64,000 bases of DNA from Methanobacterium bryantii (GTDB lineage Archaea > Methanobacteriota > Methanobacteria > Methanobacteriales > Methanobacteriaceae), in assembly GCF_002287175.1 (NCBI RefSeq), contig NZ_LMVM01000001.1:372001-436000 (forward strand), given 5' to 3'. Shown here one piece after another: positions 34,616 to 44,876 of the stretch; the first letter of the stretch is position 1, and each line of letters starts with the position of its first letter. Under the pieces are notes generated by a model. That model saw nothing but the letters and a program-made list of their open reading frames with translations, did not search any database and was not told the origin of the DNA. The position numbers and the translations under genes are program-made.

Positions 34616-35524
34616 ATGTTTTTAGGAAATATTAAGAAGGTTTTACCTGTAATTTTGATATTGTTTATACTGATCAATTCAGTTGGGTTTGTTTTTGGTG
34701 CAGGGCTTTTGGCTTCACCCCCCGAGTTTAAATACAACCTGACCGCATCACAAACTGTTTCAGGCCAGGTTACAGTTACAAATATTGGGGATGAAACGTT
34801 AAATGTGACAGTTAACAAAAAAAGACTTTTAATGGACAGCATCCATCTGCTTTACTCTGATCAGGGAATTGCCACGTGGATAAATCTGGGTGTGACCAAT
34901 TTCACACTGGCACCTAAGGCTTCAAAGGTGATTCCATTTACCCTTACTGCTCCTGCCAAAATAAATTATTCTGATGCAATGGGTGCAATGGTCATAACTG
35001 GGGTGCCGATACAGAACAGCAGCAATTTAAGCCAAAGTTTAGCTATTAAACAGGGTGTAGAACTTGTTATTCCAATAATAGCAGGTCTTCCGGGACCTAT
35101 AATTGAATCACTGCAGATGATACACCACAGTGCGCCTACAGTTCTTCTTTCGTACATGCCTGGCAACTTTGTATATCAATTAAACAACAATGGTACTGTA
35201 TACGCTAACATGACTGGAAATATTGAAATAAACGGTTTGATTGGTAAACAGGTTGTGCCTATACAAGGAGGGGTTTACCCTGAGGATAATTATACCTTAA
35301 CTGCACAGTGGACACCTGGAATTGCAGACTTTGGTCTTTACTCTGCAGACACAAAAATAGACTACGGACGGTATCAGCAGGATAAGGTCCTCCAGACCCA
35401 TGATACAATTCTTGTAATCCCTGTGTGGTTAATAATATTATTGATACTGGCTGCAGCAGTCTGGATCATCAGGAAAAAAGGAATTGAATCCCCGGTTAAA
35501 ATTAAGGTAGAAAGGAAAAAATAA
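34616..35524 (+). CDS. Membrane-anchored surface protein, DUF916-like
   Basis: The 302-residue protein has a signal peptide (residues 8-28), an Ig-like beta domain beginning LLASPPEFKYNLTASQTVSG, a second beta domain, and a C-terminal membrane helix (about 272-290) followed by a lysine-rich tail. In Firmicutes, WxL proteins are encoded beside DUF916-type proteins of this same order; here it lies between two WxL-like genes, so a comparable surface complex is possible. That parallel is inference from architecture. Confidence 0.65.
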   Translation: MFLGNIKKVLPVILILFILINSVGFVFGAGLLASPPEFKYNLTASQTVSGQVTVTNIGDETLNVTVNKKRLLMDSIHLLYSDQGIATWINLGVTNFTLAPKASKVIPFTLTAPAKINYSDAMGAMVITGVPIQNSSNLSQSLAIKQGVELVIPIIAGLPGPIIESLQMIHHSAPTVLLSYMPGNFVYQLNNNGTVYANMTGNIEINGLIGKQVVPIQGGVYPEDNYTLTAQWTPGIADFGLYSADTKIDYGRYQQDKVLQTHDTILVIPVWLIILLILAAAVWIIRKKGIESPVKIKVERKK

Positions 35525-35943
35525 TTTAAATATTTCCTTTTTTTTACTTATTTTTAGATATTGTAACAGCTTTAGATATTTTTCATGTATTTTTCTAAAG
35601 TTCATGAAGGATTATATCTTTTTGAAATTTTAAATTTTTAACCAATTTACGTTCATTAAAGTGTTAAAAATGAGTTTTATTTATTTTTTAGCATTTATAT
35701 GCTGTTTCTTTTAAATATAAAATCAGCATTTATTAATATTAAATCTTATTTTAAATAATAGTATATATGTGGGCATACCAGTTTGAACCTTTATTTTAAG
35801 TTATTCCACAAATAAATACATAATATTTATACATAATAACAACAATATCACATTTCATCAAATAATTAGTGATATATTTGTGACAATTTTCACGGATTTA
35901 ACTGGCCTCATATTATGGTTATAAACTGATAAAGGGGAAATAA
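35525..35943. promoter_or_regulatory. Promoter region of exported protein 3 with conserved upstream block
   Basis: The conserved block at 35819-35852 matches 33824-33857, and the operator lies at 35879-35894. A TATA-like GGTTATAAACTG near 35914 and AAAGGGGA before the ATG complete the promoter. Bases 35525-35810 hold no gene or clear structure. Confidence 0.6.
35879..35894. promoter_or_regulatory. TGTGA-N6-TCACG operator before exported protein 3
   Basis: TGTGACAATTTTCACG has the TGTGA-N6-TCAC form of the sites at 33008 and 33884, and shares TTTGTGACAAT with the latter. It lies about 20 bp before the probable TATA box. Confidence 0.6.
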
Positions 35944-36561
35944 ATGAACCAGAAAACATTTGGTATAACTTTTTTAATGGCTGCAATACTATTTATAGCA
36001 GTTTTTGCTGCAGGATATAATACTGCAGCAGCATCTGGATCAAGTTCGGCAGGGCAGACTGTCACATTAGTTGTTCACGGTGGTAATCAAAATGGCACGT
36101 CAAATGGAACTTCCAATGGTACTTCTGGTGGTAGTGGTAATCAAAACTCATCTAGCAGCTCTGGAAAAGATATTGCATTAAGGGTTACCCCAACTGATAT
36201 TAAAATGACCACTGATGGCCATAACCCTCTTGCTGGTGAAACAGCTTACAGTGATACTGGCTTGGAGCGTAACATATACATTAAAAATGCTGGAGAAGTA
36301 TCTATTAACATTCTTGTAAGATCTGCAAGCACGCAGTTTTCAGACGGCTTTAATGTGTTCACACCAACATCTTTCACAATTAACTCTCAAGATGGTTCTT
36401 CAGTGAATATTTTAACTACAAACACGGGCATCGCCGTGCAAATGCCGGCTGATAGTTTTAAAAATCACTTTGGCACTTATTTAACGTTAGGTATACCTTA
36501 TTATGCACGTGCGGGGAACTATCAAAACCAGTTGACATACACAGCTATAAAAAGCAGTTGA
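35944..36561 (+). CDS. Small exported protein 3 (WxL-like beta domain)
   Basis: The 205-residue protein starts like exported protein 2 (MNQKTFGITFLMAAILF versus MNQKIVGIIPLIAAMMF), with a signal peptide ending near residue 30. It has a Gly/Asn/Ser/Thr low-complexity linker (about 44-75), a beta domain, and the terminal NYQNQLTYTAIKSS. It is a paralogue with an added flexible linker. Probably surface-exposed. Confidence 0.7.
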   Translation: MNQKTFGITFLMAAILFIAVFAAGYNTAAASGSSSAGQTVTLVVHGGNQNGTSNGTSNGTSGGSGNQNSSSSSGKDIALRVTPTDIKMTTDGHNPLAGETAYSDTGLERNIYIKNAGEVSINILVRSASTQFSDGFNVFTPTSFTINSQDGSSVNILTTNTGIAVQMPADSFKNHFGTYLTLGIPYYARAGNYQNQLTYTAIKSS

Positions 36562-36701
36562 ACTAACAATTTAACTGTTTATAAAATTAAAATAAGCGAC
36601 GTTATTTTTAAGATGCAATTTGCCATCAACTTGAAAATCTTTAATTACTTGAAAGTCAAATACTAACTATTTCCTTATTTTACTAAGTAATAGTGATATA
36701 C

Positions 36702-37283
36702 ATGCTGGACGGACTAATTGCATCATTAAATCAGATAGACATTTTAATATTTTATATAATTAATATCAACATGCAAAATCAAGTCTTTGATGTTATAATG
36801 CCTTTGATATCAAGTGTGGGATATTTTAGCATTTGGATCGGACTGTGTGTTTTACTGTACGTATTTGGCGGGAGGAAAGGGAGGAATGTCGCGTTAGTTT
36901 GTATAGTTGCCCTTGTATTTGGTTATTTTTTGACAGAAATTTTAAAGTATATTGTTGCAAGGCCAAGGCCGTATGTTGCACTTAATGGAATACGAGTTTT
37001 AACAGATATGAGCGGTTCTTCATGGCCATCAGGTCACACAGTTGCTTCTTTCATAGGGGCAATTATAATTGGGAGGAGTTACAGCTTTAAATTTAAAGGT
37101 AAACGGTGTAGATTAATTTATCCTCTGTTGGTATTTGCATTTCTGGTGGGATTTTCAAGAATTTATAATGGAGTTCATTATCCATTTGATGTAATTTCAG
37201 GTGCTTTAATTGGTATATTTTGCGCTTTGTTAATTCTAATGATTGAAAAGGATATAATAAAGTTTAATGAAATGTTATTGTAA
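36702..37283 (+). CDS. PAP2-family membrane phosphatase
   Basis: The roughly 193-residue protein has five to six membrane helices and all three PAP2 motifs: KYIVARPRP, SWPSGHTVAS and SRIYNGVHYPFDV. The family dephosphorylates lipid phosphates, for example polyprenyl diphosphate at the outer face of the membrane, recycling the carrier for pseudomurein or glycans. ATG 36702 is preferred over the in-frame GTG 36693. Confidence 0.88.
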   Translation: MLDGLIASLNQIDILIFYIININMQNQVFDVIMPLISSVGYFSIWIGLCVLLYVFGGRKGRNVALVCIVALVFGYFLTEILKYIVARPRPYVALNGIRVLTDMSGSSWPSGHTVASFIGAIIIGRSYSFKFKGKRCRLIYPLLVFAFLVGFSRIYNGVHYPFDVISGALIGIFCALLILMIEKDIIKFNEMLL

Positions 37284-37338
37284 ATTAAGTAAAACATTAA
37301 ACTTAAAAACTAGTTCAACATAACTTATACATGATAAA

Positions 37339-37854
37339 ATGGCATTACTGAAAGATAACGAAAGGGAACAGTTGAGACAACTGGTTAAGGCTTGCTTGCT
37401 TGAAATTAGTAAATTAAAGATGGATCTTAAAAAATGTCAAATTGAATCTAAAAATTCAGGCAAATTAGATACAGAGCTAGTTAATAAAAAGAATCAGGAA
37501 ATAGAGGAACTTAAGCTGGCTTTGGAAGAAAAAGATGGGAAAATATCTGAACTTATGGGTCTCCTGAATGAAAGGAATAATGAACTGGAAGAACTTGAAA
37601 AAATTAAAAGACATTTTGACGCACTTACAGCTAAACCAAAAAAGGATTTGACTTCCTTCCAATCCCAGGTTTATCAATTATTGGGCATGGATAAATGTAC
37701 CACTCAAGAACTTTATGAACAAATACGAGATATAGGGTTTAAAGAGTTATCTTTTGATAATTTTAGCAGTATTTTGAGGAATTTAGAAAGGAAAGGTTAT
37801 TTTAAAGCATTTAAAGAAAATGAAATAACTTTTTGGCAGAAAATAGAGAATTAA
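37339..37854 (+). CDS. Coiled-coil protein with C-terminal winged-helix-like domain
   Basis: The 171-residue protein has a long coiled coil (about residues 5-95, with EIEELKLALEEKDGKISELM) and a C-terminal helical domain (about 105-165, TTQELYEQIRDIGFKELSFD, then ILRNLERKGYFKAF). That domain resembles a winged helix. There is no membrane segment. I do not recognise the family; DNA binding is possible but unproven. Confidence 0.65.
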   Translation: MALLKDNEREQLRQLVKACLLEISKLKMDLKKCQIESKNSGKLDTELVNKKNQEIEELKLALEEKDGKISELMGLLNERNNELEELEKIKRHFDALTAKPKKDLTSFQSQVYQLLGMDKCTTQELYEQIRDIGFKELSFDNFSSILRNLERKGYFKAFKENEITFWQKIEN

Positions 37855-38440
37855 ATTAATTTTAATAGATCATCATCTTTTTTTTAATTAAATTTTTGAA
37901 TTCATTCTGCAGATTTCATTGGTTTAATGCATGCATTCTTAATATTTTAATTCAGTTTCTTTAAGCGATTTAAATTTAATAGATTTTATGCTGAAATAGA
38001 ATTTAACTTAATTTTTAAAAGTCTTGTTAATAAAACATTAAAATCAGTTATAGGGAGTAATAGCTACATATTTCATTGGATAATGGATATATTTAGAAAG
38101 TAATATTTTAACTGAGGATAAGGAGTTAAATACTATTTTAATGTTACCTGTGGACTCTCTAAAATCATAATTTAGATGCAGAAGAATATTAATTATCTAA
38201 ATTTTTTACAAAAATCTTTTAGTATATAATAACTTATTAAAAACATAAATTAATATTAATAATAATTTTTCATGCATTAAAACGATTTTTTAGGTAATTT
38301 TAAACTTACATAAGTTTTTAATTAACTTATTTTTTTAAAAATGAAAACAAAAGATTTATATTATTAAAAAAAATTATTAATAGTAGTCCTGTGGCTTGTT
38401 AAATAAATGAATTTAACAATGCTATCATGGAGGCGATAAA
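37855..38440. other. Intergenic stretch, no gene supported
   Basis: Very AT-rich, 586 bp, with no credible ORF and no strong inverted repeat. The promoter of the exported transglutaminase gene must lie in its last 150 bp; GGAGG at 38429-38433 is its ribosome site. Confidence 0.5.
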
Positions 38441-39520
38441 ATTAGGCGAAAATCATTTTTTTCGTTACTGATTGCATTAAGTATAATGATCTGTGTTTTT
38501 CCTTCTGCAGCTTTAACAGAAAACCAGTATGCATCGAATAATAATAATACAAATATTAGTTTAAATGATAAAAACGTTATACAGGTAAATGCAGCGTATT
38601 ATTCAGTAACGATTAAACAAAAAGTTAAAGCTTACCGCAAAATAAGAACCAAAGTAAAAGTTAGAGTAAAAGTATGGTATAAATATAAAGGTAAGTGGAG
38701 AAGCACGTATAAATACAGATATAGCTACAGGTATGTGTACAAACCTTACTATAAATATATCTATAAAAACTATAAAGTAAGGAATATTCCTCCCAAGGAG
38801 TGTAAAAAGGCAACTAAAAATGCTCAATCCAGTAATGCACGAATAAAAGCACTTGCTAAAAGTTTAACACCTGCAACTAAAAACGTGTCTGTACCTAATC
38901 CAAACCCAAAACCAACAGCACCAGAACATGTGGAAAATCCAGATCCAGTTTCAGAACCTAGCAGTGAGCCGCAAATTGCAGATTTTAATGGAAATGAAAC
39001 TGCATATCAAGAAGCGCATGATACCTGGAATGAGACAAATGTATCATATAGCTCTTATTTGAAAGCAAAACAGAAATATAATCAATATTTGCAGGACTAT
39101 GCAAGTTATCAACAAAAATTGAGTCAATATAAAGAAAATATAACAGTAACTAAGAAACTCACAACTCTAGAAAAAGCCACCAATATTTTCAACTGGGTAA
39201 GAGATTATGTAAACTATTCATTCTATTACAATACAAGAAGAGGGGCAGTAGGTACACTAAGAGATAGAAAAGGTAACTGTGTTGACCTTTCACATCTTAT
39301 AGTAGCTCTTTCAAGAGCTGCAGGGATTCCAGCAAGGTATGTACATGCAAACTGTAAATTTTCAAGTGGATGGTGCGGTCATGTGTGGGCACAGTTGTTT
39401 GTCAATGGAAAATGGATCTGTGCTGATGCATCAAATAATATCAATGATTTCGGAGTAATACGTAATTGGAACACCAAAAACGATATTTTGAAAGGTGTTT
39501 ATTCATCGTTACCGTTCTAA
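38441..39520 (+). CDS. Exported transglutaminase-type cysteine protease with apparent ATT start
   Basis: From the ATT at 38441, 7 nt after GGAGG, the frame encodes a textbook signal peptide: RRKSFFSLLIALSIMICVF, then PSAA. The first ATG (38486) would cut away most of it. The mature protein has a Tyr/Lys/Arg-rich stretch (about residues 55-112), a Pro-rich linker, a helical segment, and a C-terminal transglutaminase core with Cys in RKGNCVDLSHL, His in CGHVWAQLF and Asp in WICADASNN. The Cys-His-Asp core is shared with pseudomurein endoisopeptidases, so cell-wall peptide cleavage is a fair guess. The basic aromatic repeat may bind the wall. The ATT could also be a base error for ATG. Confidence 0.78.
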   Translation: MRRKSFFSLLIALSIMICVFPSAALTENQYASNNNNTNISLNDKNVIQVNAAYYSVTIKQKVKAYRKIRTKVKVRVKVWYKYKGKWRSTYKYRYSYRYVYKPYYKYIYKNYKVRNIPPKECKKATKNAQSSNARIKALAKSLTPATKNVSVPNPNPKPTAPEHVENPDPVSEPSSEPQIADFNGNETAYQEAHDTWNETNVSYSSYLKAKQKYNQYLQDYASYQQKLSQYKENITVTKKLTTLEKATNIFNWVRDYVNYSFYYNTRRGAVGTLRDRKGNCVDLSHLIVALSRAAGIPARYVHANCKFSSGWCGHVWAQLFVNGKWICADASNNINDFGVIRNWNTKNDILKGVYSSLPF

Positions 39521-39580
39521 ACATTTTGATTTTTACTATTTTTATTTTAAATTATGGTTTTATTTAAAGGGGAGCTTAAT

Positions 39581-39600
39581 CGAAAACTACTTATAGAACC
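39581..39600 (+). promoter_or_regulatory. Possible promoter of the thermosome gene
   Basis: CGAAAACTACTTATAGAACC has a BRE-like CGAAAA followed by a TATA-like CTTATAG, about 70 bp before the GTG start. It was assigned by eye only. Confidence 0.4.
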
Positions 39601-39664
39601 TCTAACCCATTGATAAAATACAAAACAATTGAAAATTATTTTAAAAAAAATTTGAGGTGATATA

Positions 39665-41302
<1,638 letters not shown>

Positions 41303-41480
41303 TAAACATCATTTTATTTTCTTTTTTTAATTGAAATCAAATATTAAATGAAATCAGCTATTTTTGAATGTATTTATAAATTAACTGTTAATTTCAGTTA
41401 ACTGGTTTTAATCTTAAATTTGGAAAAAACGCTACTTTTAAATTTAGGTTGTTTTAATTTGCTTAAATTGCAGTTAACTC

Positions 41481-42524
41481 TTATAAAACTTTAATTCTTA
41501 TAATCTTATCATCACCAGATTGGGGAATACCTCGCCCATCTCTGTTAGATGTGGCAATATACATGTATCCGTCATGCACTACAACTTCTCTAATTCTTCC
41601 TAAATTAGTAAAAAGAGCTTCTTGACCAGTCACACTATTTCCATCTATTGAAAGCGTTATTTTACGTAACTGCGATCCGCGCAGCCCTGCAACATACAGA
41701 ACACCGTTATAGTAAGCTACTCCTGATGGGGCAAGAGTGAAGTCTGTATAAACTACAAGTGGTTTAATGTAACCTTGCGCTGATTCATTTCCCTGATAGA
41801 GAGGCCACCCGTAGTTTCCGCCCTTTGTAATGATATTTATTTCATCATTTCTTGTTGCTCCATGTTCGGATGAATACATATCTTGTGTTAAGGGGTTCCA
41901 TGTTATTCCCTGAGGGTCTCTATGTCCATAAGAGTAAACATAGTTTCTAAATGGATTATCAGATGGTACAGTACCATCTTTATTGATTCTCAGTATTTTG
42001 CCGCCTAGAGAATTTATATCCTGGGCTGATTGGTTATTAGTGGCATCTCCTGTGGTAGCATATAATTTTCCATCAGGCCCGAACTTTAATCGGCCCCCAT
42101 TATGGAATTGTGCATTTGGTATCCTATCAATTAAAACAGTTTCATTTTTCAGTGTTCCGTTTAATGTGAATCTTGAAATTCTATTTCCATTTGAACCTGT
42201 GTAATATAGATATATGAATTTATTTGTGTTGAATTCAGGATCTACTGCAATTCCCAGCATTCCAGACTCACCTATTTGGGTGACAGTGATAGTTCCAACA
42301 GTTTTAGTGGCACCTTTATCAAAGATACTTACTCTTCCACCACGCTCTGTAAAGATCATTTTACCGTCTGGAAGAAAATCAATTGCCCATGGTGTATTCA
42401 GATCTTGAACTAAAATTTCCGTTTCATAGCCCTTTTGATTTGCTGGTTTGGGTATAATGAAATATAGAGTTAAAATTACAATTAAAAATACAAAAACAAT
42501 GATAATGATAGTTTTTCGTTTCAT
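41481..42524 (-). CDS. Membrane-anchored PQQ-type sugar (sorbosone/glucose) dehydrogenase-like protein
   Basis: The 347-residue protein has an N-terminal membrane anchor (about residues 5-25). A six-bladed propeller of the GSDH family follows: LNTPWAIDFLPDGKMIFTER, HNGGRLKFGPDGKLYATTGD, YGHRDPQGITWNP, YSSEHGATRNDEIN. Family members oxidise aldose sugars with PQQ, but a methanogen has no known PQQ synthesis, so the cofactor and reaction are open. ATG 42524 follows GGTG by 7 nt. Confidence 0.82.
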   Translation of the reverse strand: MKRKTIIIIVFVFLIVILTLYFIIPKPANQKGYETEILVQDLNTPWAIDFLPDGKMIFTERGGRVSIFDKGATKTVGTITVTQIGESGMLGIAVDPEFNTNKFIYLYYTGSNGNRISRFTLNGTLKNETVLIDRIPNAQFHNGGRLKFGPDGKLYATTGDATNNQSAQDINSLGGKILRINKDGTVPSDNPFRNYVYSYGHRDPQGITWNPLTQDMYSSEHGATRNDEINIITKGGNYGWPLYQGNESAQGYIKPLVVYTDFTLAPSGVAYYNGVLYVAGLRGSQLRKITLSIDGNSVTGQEALFTNLGRIREVVVHDGYMYIATSNRDGRGIPQSGDDKIIRIKVL

Positions 42525-42735
42525 GTTAAACACCGCTTTAATAATATTATTGGCTTTATTTTTATTAAATGTGTTTAATATTCTAAAATACAGTTTTAAA
42601 TGTATTTAAAAATGGAAATGGATTCTTTATTGTGCATTCTTTTAGATATCTAAAAAATTATGTACAACATTAAATTTTTTAATTTGGGATTAAAAATAAA
42701 AAGTGGTGATAATTTACACGGAAAAAGGTGATTTT

Positions 42736-43011
42736 TTGCAGGTTAAAGCTCATGTTTTTATAACTGGAAGAGTTCAGGGGGTCTATTTTAGATATAAAAC
42801 AAGGTGTGAAGCTAAAAAGTATGGAGTAACTGGTTGGGTCCGTAATCTTCCTGATGGCAGGGTTGAGGCCATTTTTAATGGAAATAAGGAGAATGTTGAT
42901 AAACTCATTGCTTTTGTTGGTAAAGGGCCTTCAGGGGCTAAAGTTCGGGATGTTGATGTAAAATGGCAGGAGTACAGTGGGGAGTTTGAGGATTTTGAAA
43001 TTTGTTATTAG
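42736..43011 (+). CDS. Acylphosphatase
   Basis: The 91-residue protein has the acylphosphatase motifs FITGRVQGVYFRYKT (catalytic Arg) and GVTGWVRNLPDGRVEAIFNG (catalytic Asn). TTG 42736 is chosen because AAAGGTGAT lies just upstream and the family starts here; the longer frame from 42703 adds an unrelated leader. It hydrolyses acyl phosphates in the cytosol. Confidence 0.92.
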   Translation: MQVKAHVFITGRVQGVYFRYKTRCEAKKYGVTGWVRNLPDGRVEAIFNGNKENVDKLIAFVGKGPSGAKVRDVDVKWQEYSGEFEDFEICY

Positions 43012-43390
43012 ATTAATTTGTCTCTTTCTTTGTTTTTAAGTTAGATTCATTTAGAATATGATAATGTTCTGAGAAGTTAATTGTTGTGCAGTGGTTGTTT
43101 TGTTAAATTATAAAACTAATCATAAAAATTTATTATATTTTTTAAACGTTGATTATTTGTTTTTATTATTTTAAAAACTATTTTTCTGTATGTTTGCGTT
43201 AAATATTGTCTTGAATTGTCTTTTATATTTTAATTCAGTGGGATAGTTAATATTCTGTAATGCAAACGGTTTAATAATAATTTTTACATAAGTAATATTT
43301 GGTTAATTGGGTTGAAGAAAAATGTGTAGTATTTTCCTGAACCTGAAGTAAGGGATTTTTTTAAGGATTTTTGAGTTATGAGGTGAAAAT
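43012..43390. other. Intergenic stretch, nothing recognised
   Basis: A 379-bp AT-rich spacer between the acylphosphatase and flippase genes, without an ORF or strong inverted repeat. AGGTGA at 43381-43386 serves the TTG start of the flippase. Confidence 0.5.
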
Positions 43391-44872
43391 TTGGATCAGT
43401 ACAAATTGTTTTTACAGAGAATGGGTCTAATTGGAACGTCAACTTTTTTGGTAACTATAACTGGGATTATGCTCCTGCCTATTTTAACTCAAAACCTTTC
43501 TATTCAAGACTATGGTGTATGGACTCAGTTTCAAATCACAATTACAATTATTCCTGCCATTGCAATATTGGGTTTGCCTTATACAATGGTGAGATTTTTA
43601 TCTGCTTCCAAAAGTAGGACAGAAATACAAGAAGCGTTCTATTCAATCTTATTTACAGTTATATTTGCCAGTATAATGGGGGCTGTTGCATTGTATATTC
43701 TAGTTGTGCCTATTTCCCATGTACTTTTCAATGGAAATGTAGGGGTAGGTTTGATTCTTCCACTTACTGTAATTATGTCCGCGCTGCAGCTTGTTTTTGT
43801 TGATTATTTCAGGGCGTCTAACCAGATGACAAAGTATGCTGTTTTCACAACTCTGCAGGCGTATATGGTGGTTATTTTCGCGTTATTGCTTGTATTGATG
43901 GGAAGGGGAGTAGTGGGGGCCGTTACAGGAATTTTAATAACTCAGACTTTAATTTCTTTAATAATGTTTACATTTGTGCTTAAACAGATTGGATTTAAAA
44001 TTCCAAGGTTCCATAATTTAAGGCAGTACCTGACATTTGGATTACCTACCATTCCAAGTAATGCATCTTTTTGGGTGTTAGATGCAAGTGATCGTTATAT
44101 AATAGGGATAGTACTGGGTATAACTTCGGTTAGTTACTATTCTGCAGGTTATACAATAAGTTCTTTGCTTACCATCCTCACATCACCAATTTATACGGTT
44201 CTGCTTCCTATTTTATCGCAGTTTTATGCTGAAAGAAAAATCAGAGAAACTAGATTTCTTCTAAATTATGCTATTAAATTGTATTTAATAGTGGCTGTAC
44301 CTGCTGTAATTGGATTATCTATTCTGGCTCGACCTTTATTGTATATATTATCCACTCCAACTTTGGCTAACCAGGGGTATCTTATAACTCCAATTTTAGC
44401 TACTGGTGGATTGTTCTTTGGTCTTTATTGTATTATAACTCAAATAATAGTCATGGAAAGGAAAACAAAGATCACTGGTAATATATGGGCTATTTCTGCA
44501 ATATTAAATATTATTCTAGATGTAACATTTGGATACTTCCTTGGAATTATTGGTATAGCAATTATAACGCTGCTTCTTTATCTAACGGCCTTTTTAATTA
44601 CAGTTTATTATTCCCTGAACTATATACGGTGCGATTTCTACGTAAAATTTGCAAAAAAAACTATATACGCCGCATTTTTCATGGCTCTATCACTCATTCT
44701 TCTGAATCCATATGGTCCAGTTAATATAGTACTGTCTGGACTATTTTCATTTGCACTGTACATATTTGTATTATGGCTTCTTAAAGGAATTAAAACAGAT
44801 GAAATCAAGTTCTTCACAGGTATGATAAAGGAATCTTTAGTGAACGTTTATTGTGCACTGCGAGGATTATAA
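43391..44872 (+). CDS. Polysaccharide/oligosaccharide flippase (MATE/Wzx-like)
   Basis: The 493-residue protein has about 12-14 membrane helices and the N-terminal pattern of RfbX/PST transporters (TSTFLVTITGIMLLPILTQN, then LSIQDYGVW). It would flip a lipid-linked glycan across the membrane. TTG 43391 has AGGTGA 4 nt ahead. Its stop codon (44870-44872) lies inside the target duplication of element E2, so the insertion just spared the reading frame. Confidence 0.85.
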   Translation: MDQYKLFLQRMGLIGTSTFLVTITGIMLLPILTQNLSIQDYGVWTQFQITITIIPAIAILGLPYTMVRFLSASKSRTEIQEAFYSILFTVIFASIMGAVALYILVVPISHVLFNGNVGVGLILPLTVIMSALQLVFVDYFRASNQMTKYAVFTTLQAYMVVIFALLLVLMGRGVVGAVTGILITQTLISLIMFTFVLKQIGFKIPRFHNLRQYLTFGLPTIPSNASFWVLDASDRYIIGIVLGITSVSYYSAGYTISSLLTILTSPIYTVLLPILSQFYAERKIRETRFLLNYAIKLYLIVAVPAVIGLSILARPLLYILSTPTLANQGYLITPILATGGLFFGLYCIITQIIVMERKTKITGNIWAISAILNIILDVTFGYFLGIIGIAIITLLLYLTAFLITVYYSLNYIRCDFYVKFAKKTIYAAFFMALSLILLNPYGPVNIVLSGLFSFALYIFVLWLLKGIKTDEIKFFTGMIKESLVNVYCALRGL

Positions 44873-44876
44873 AATT

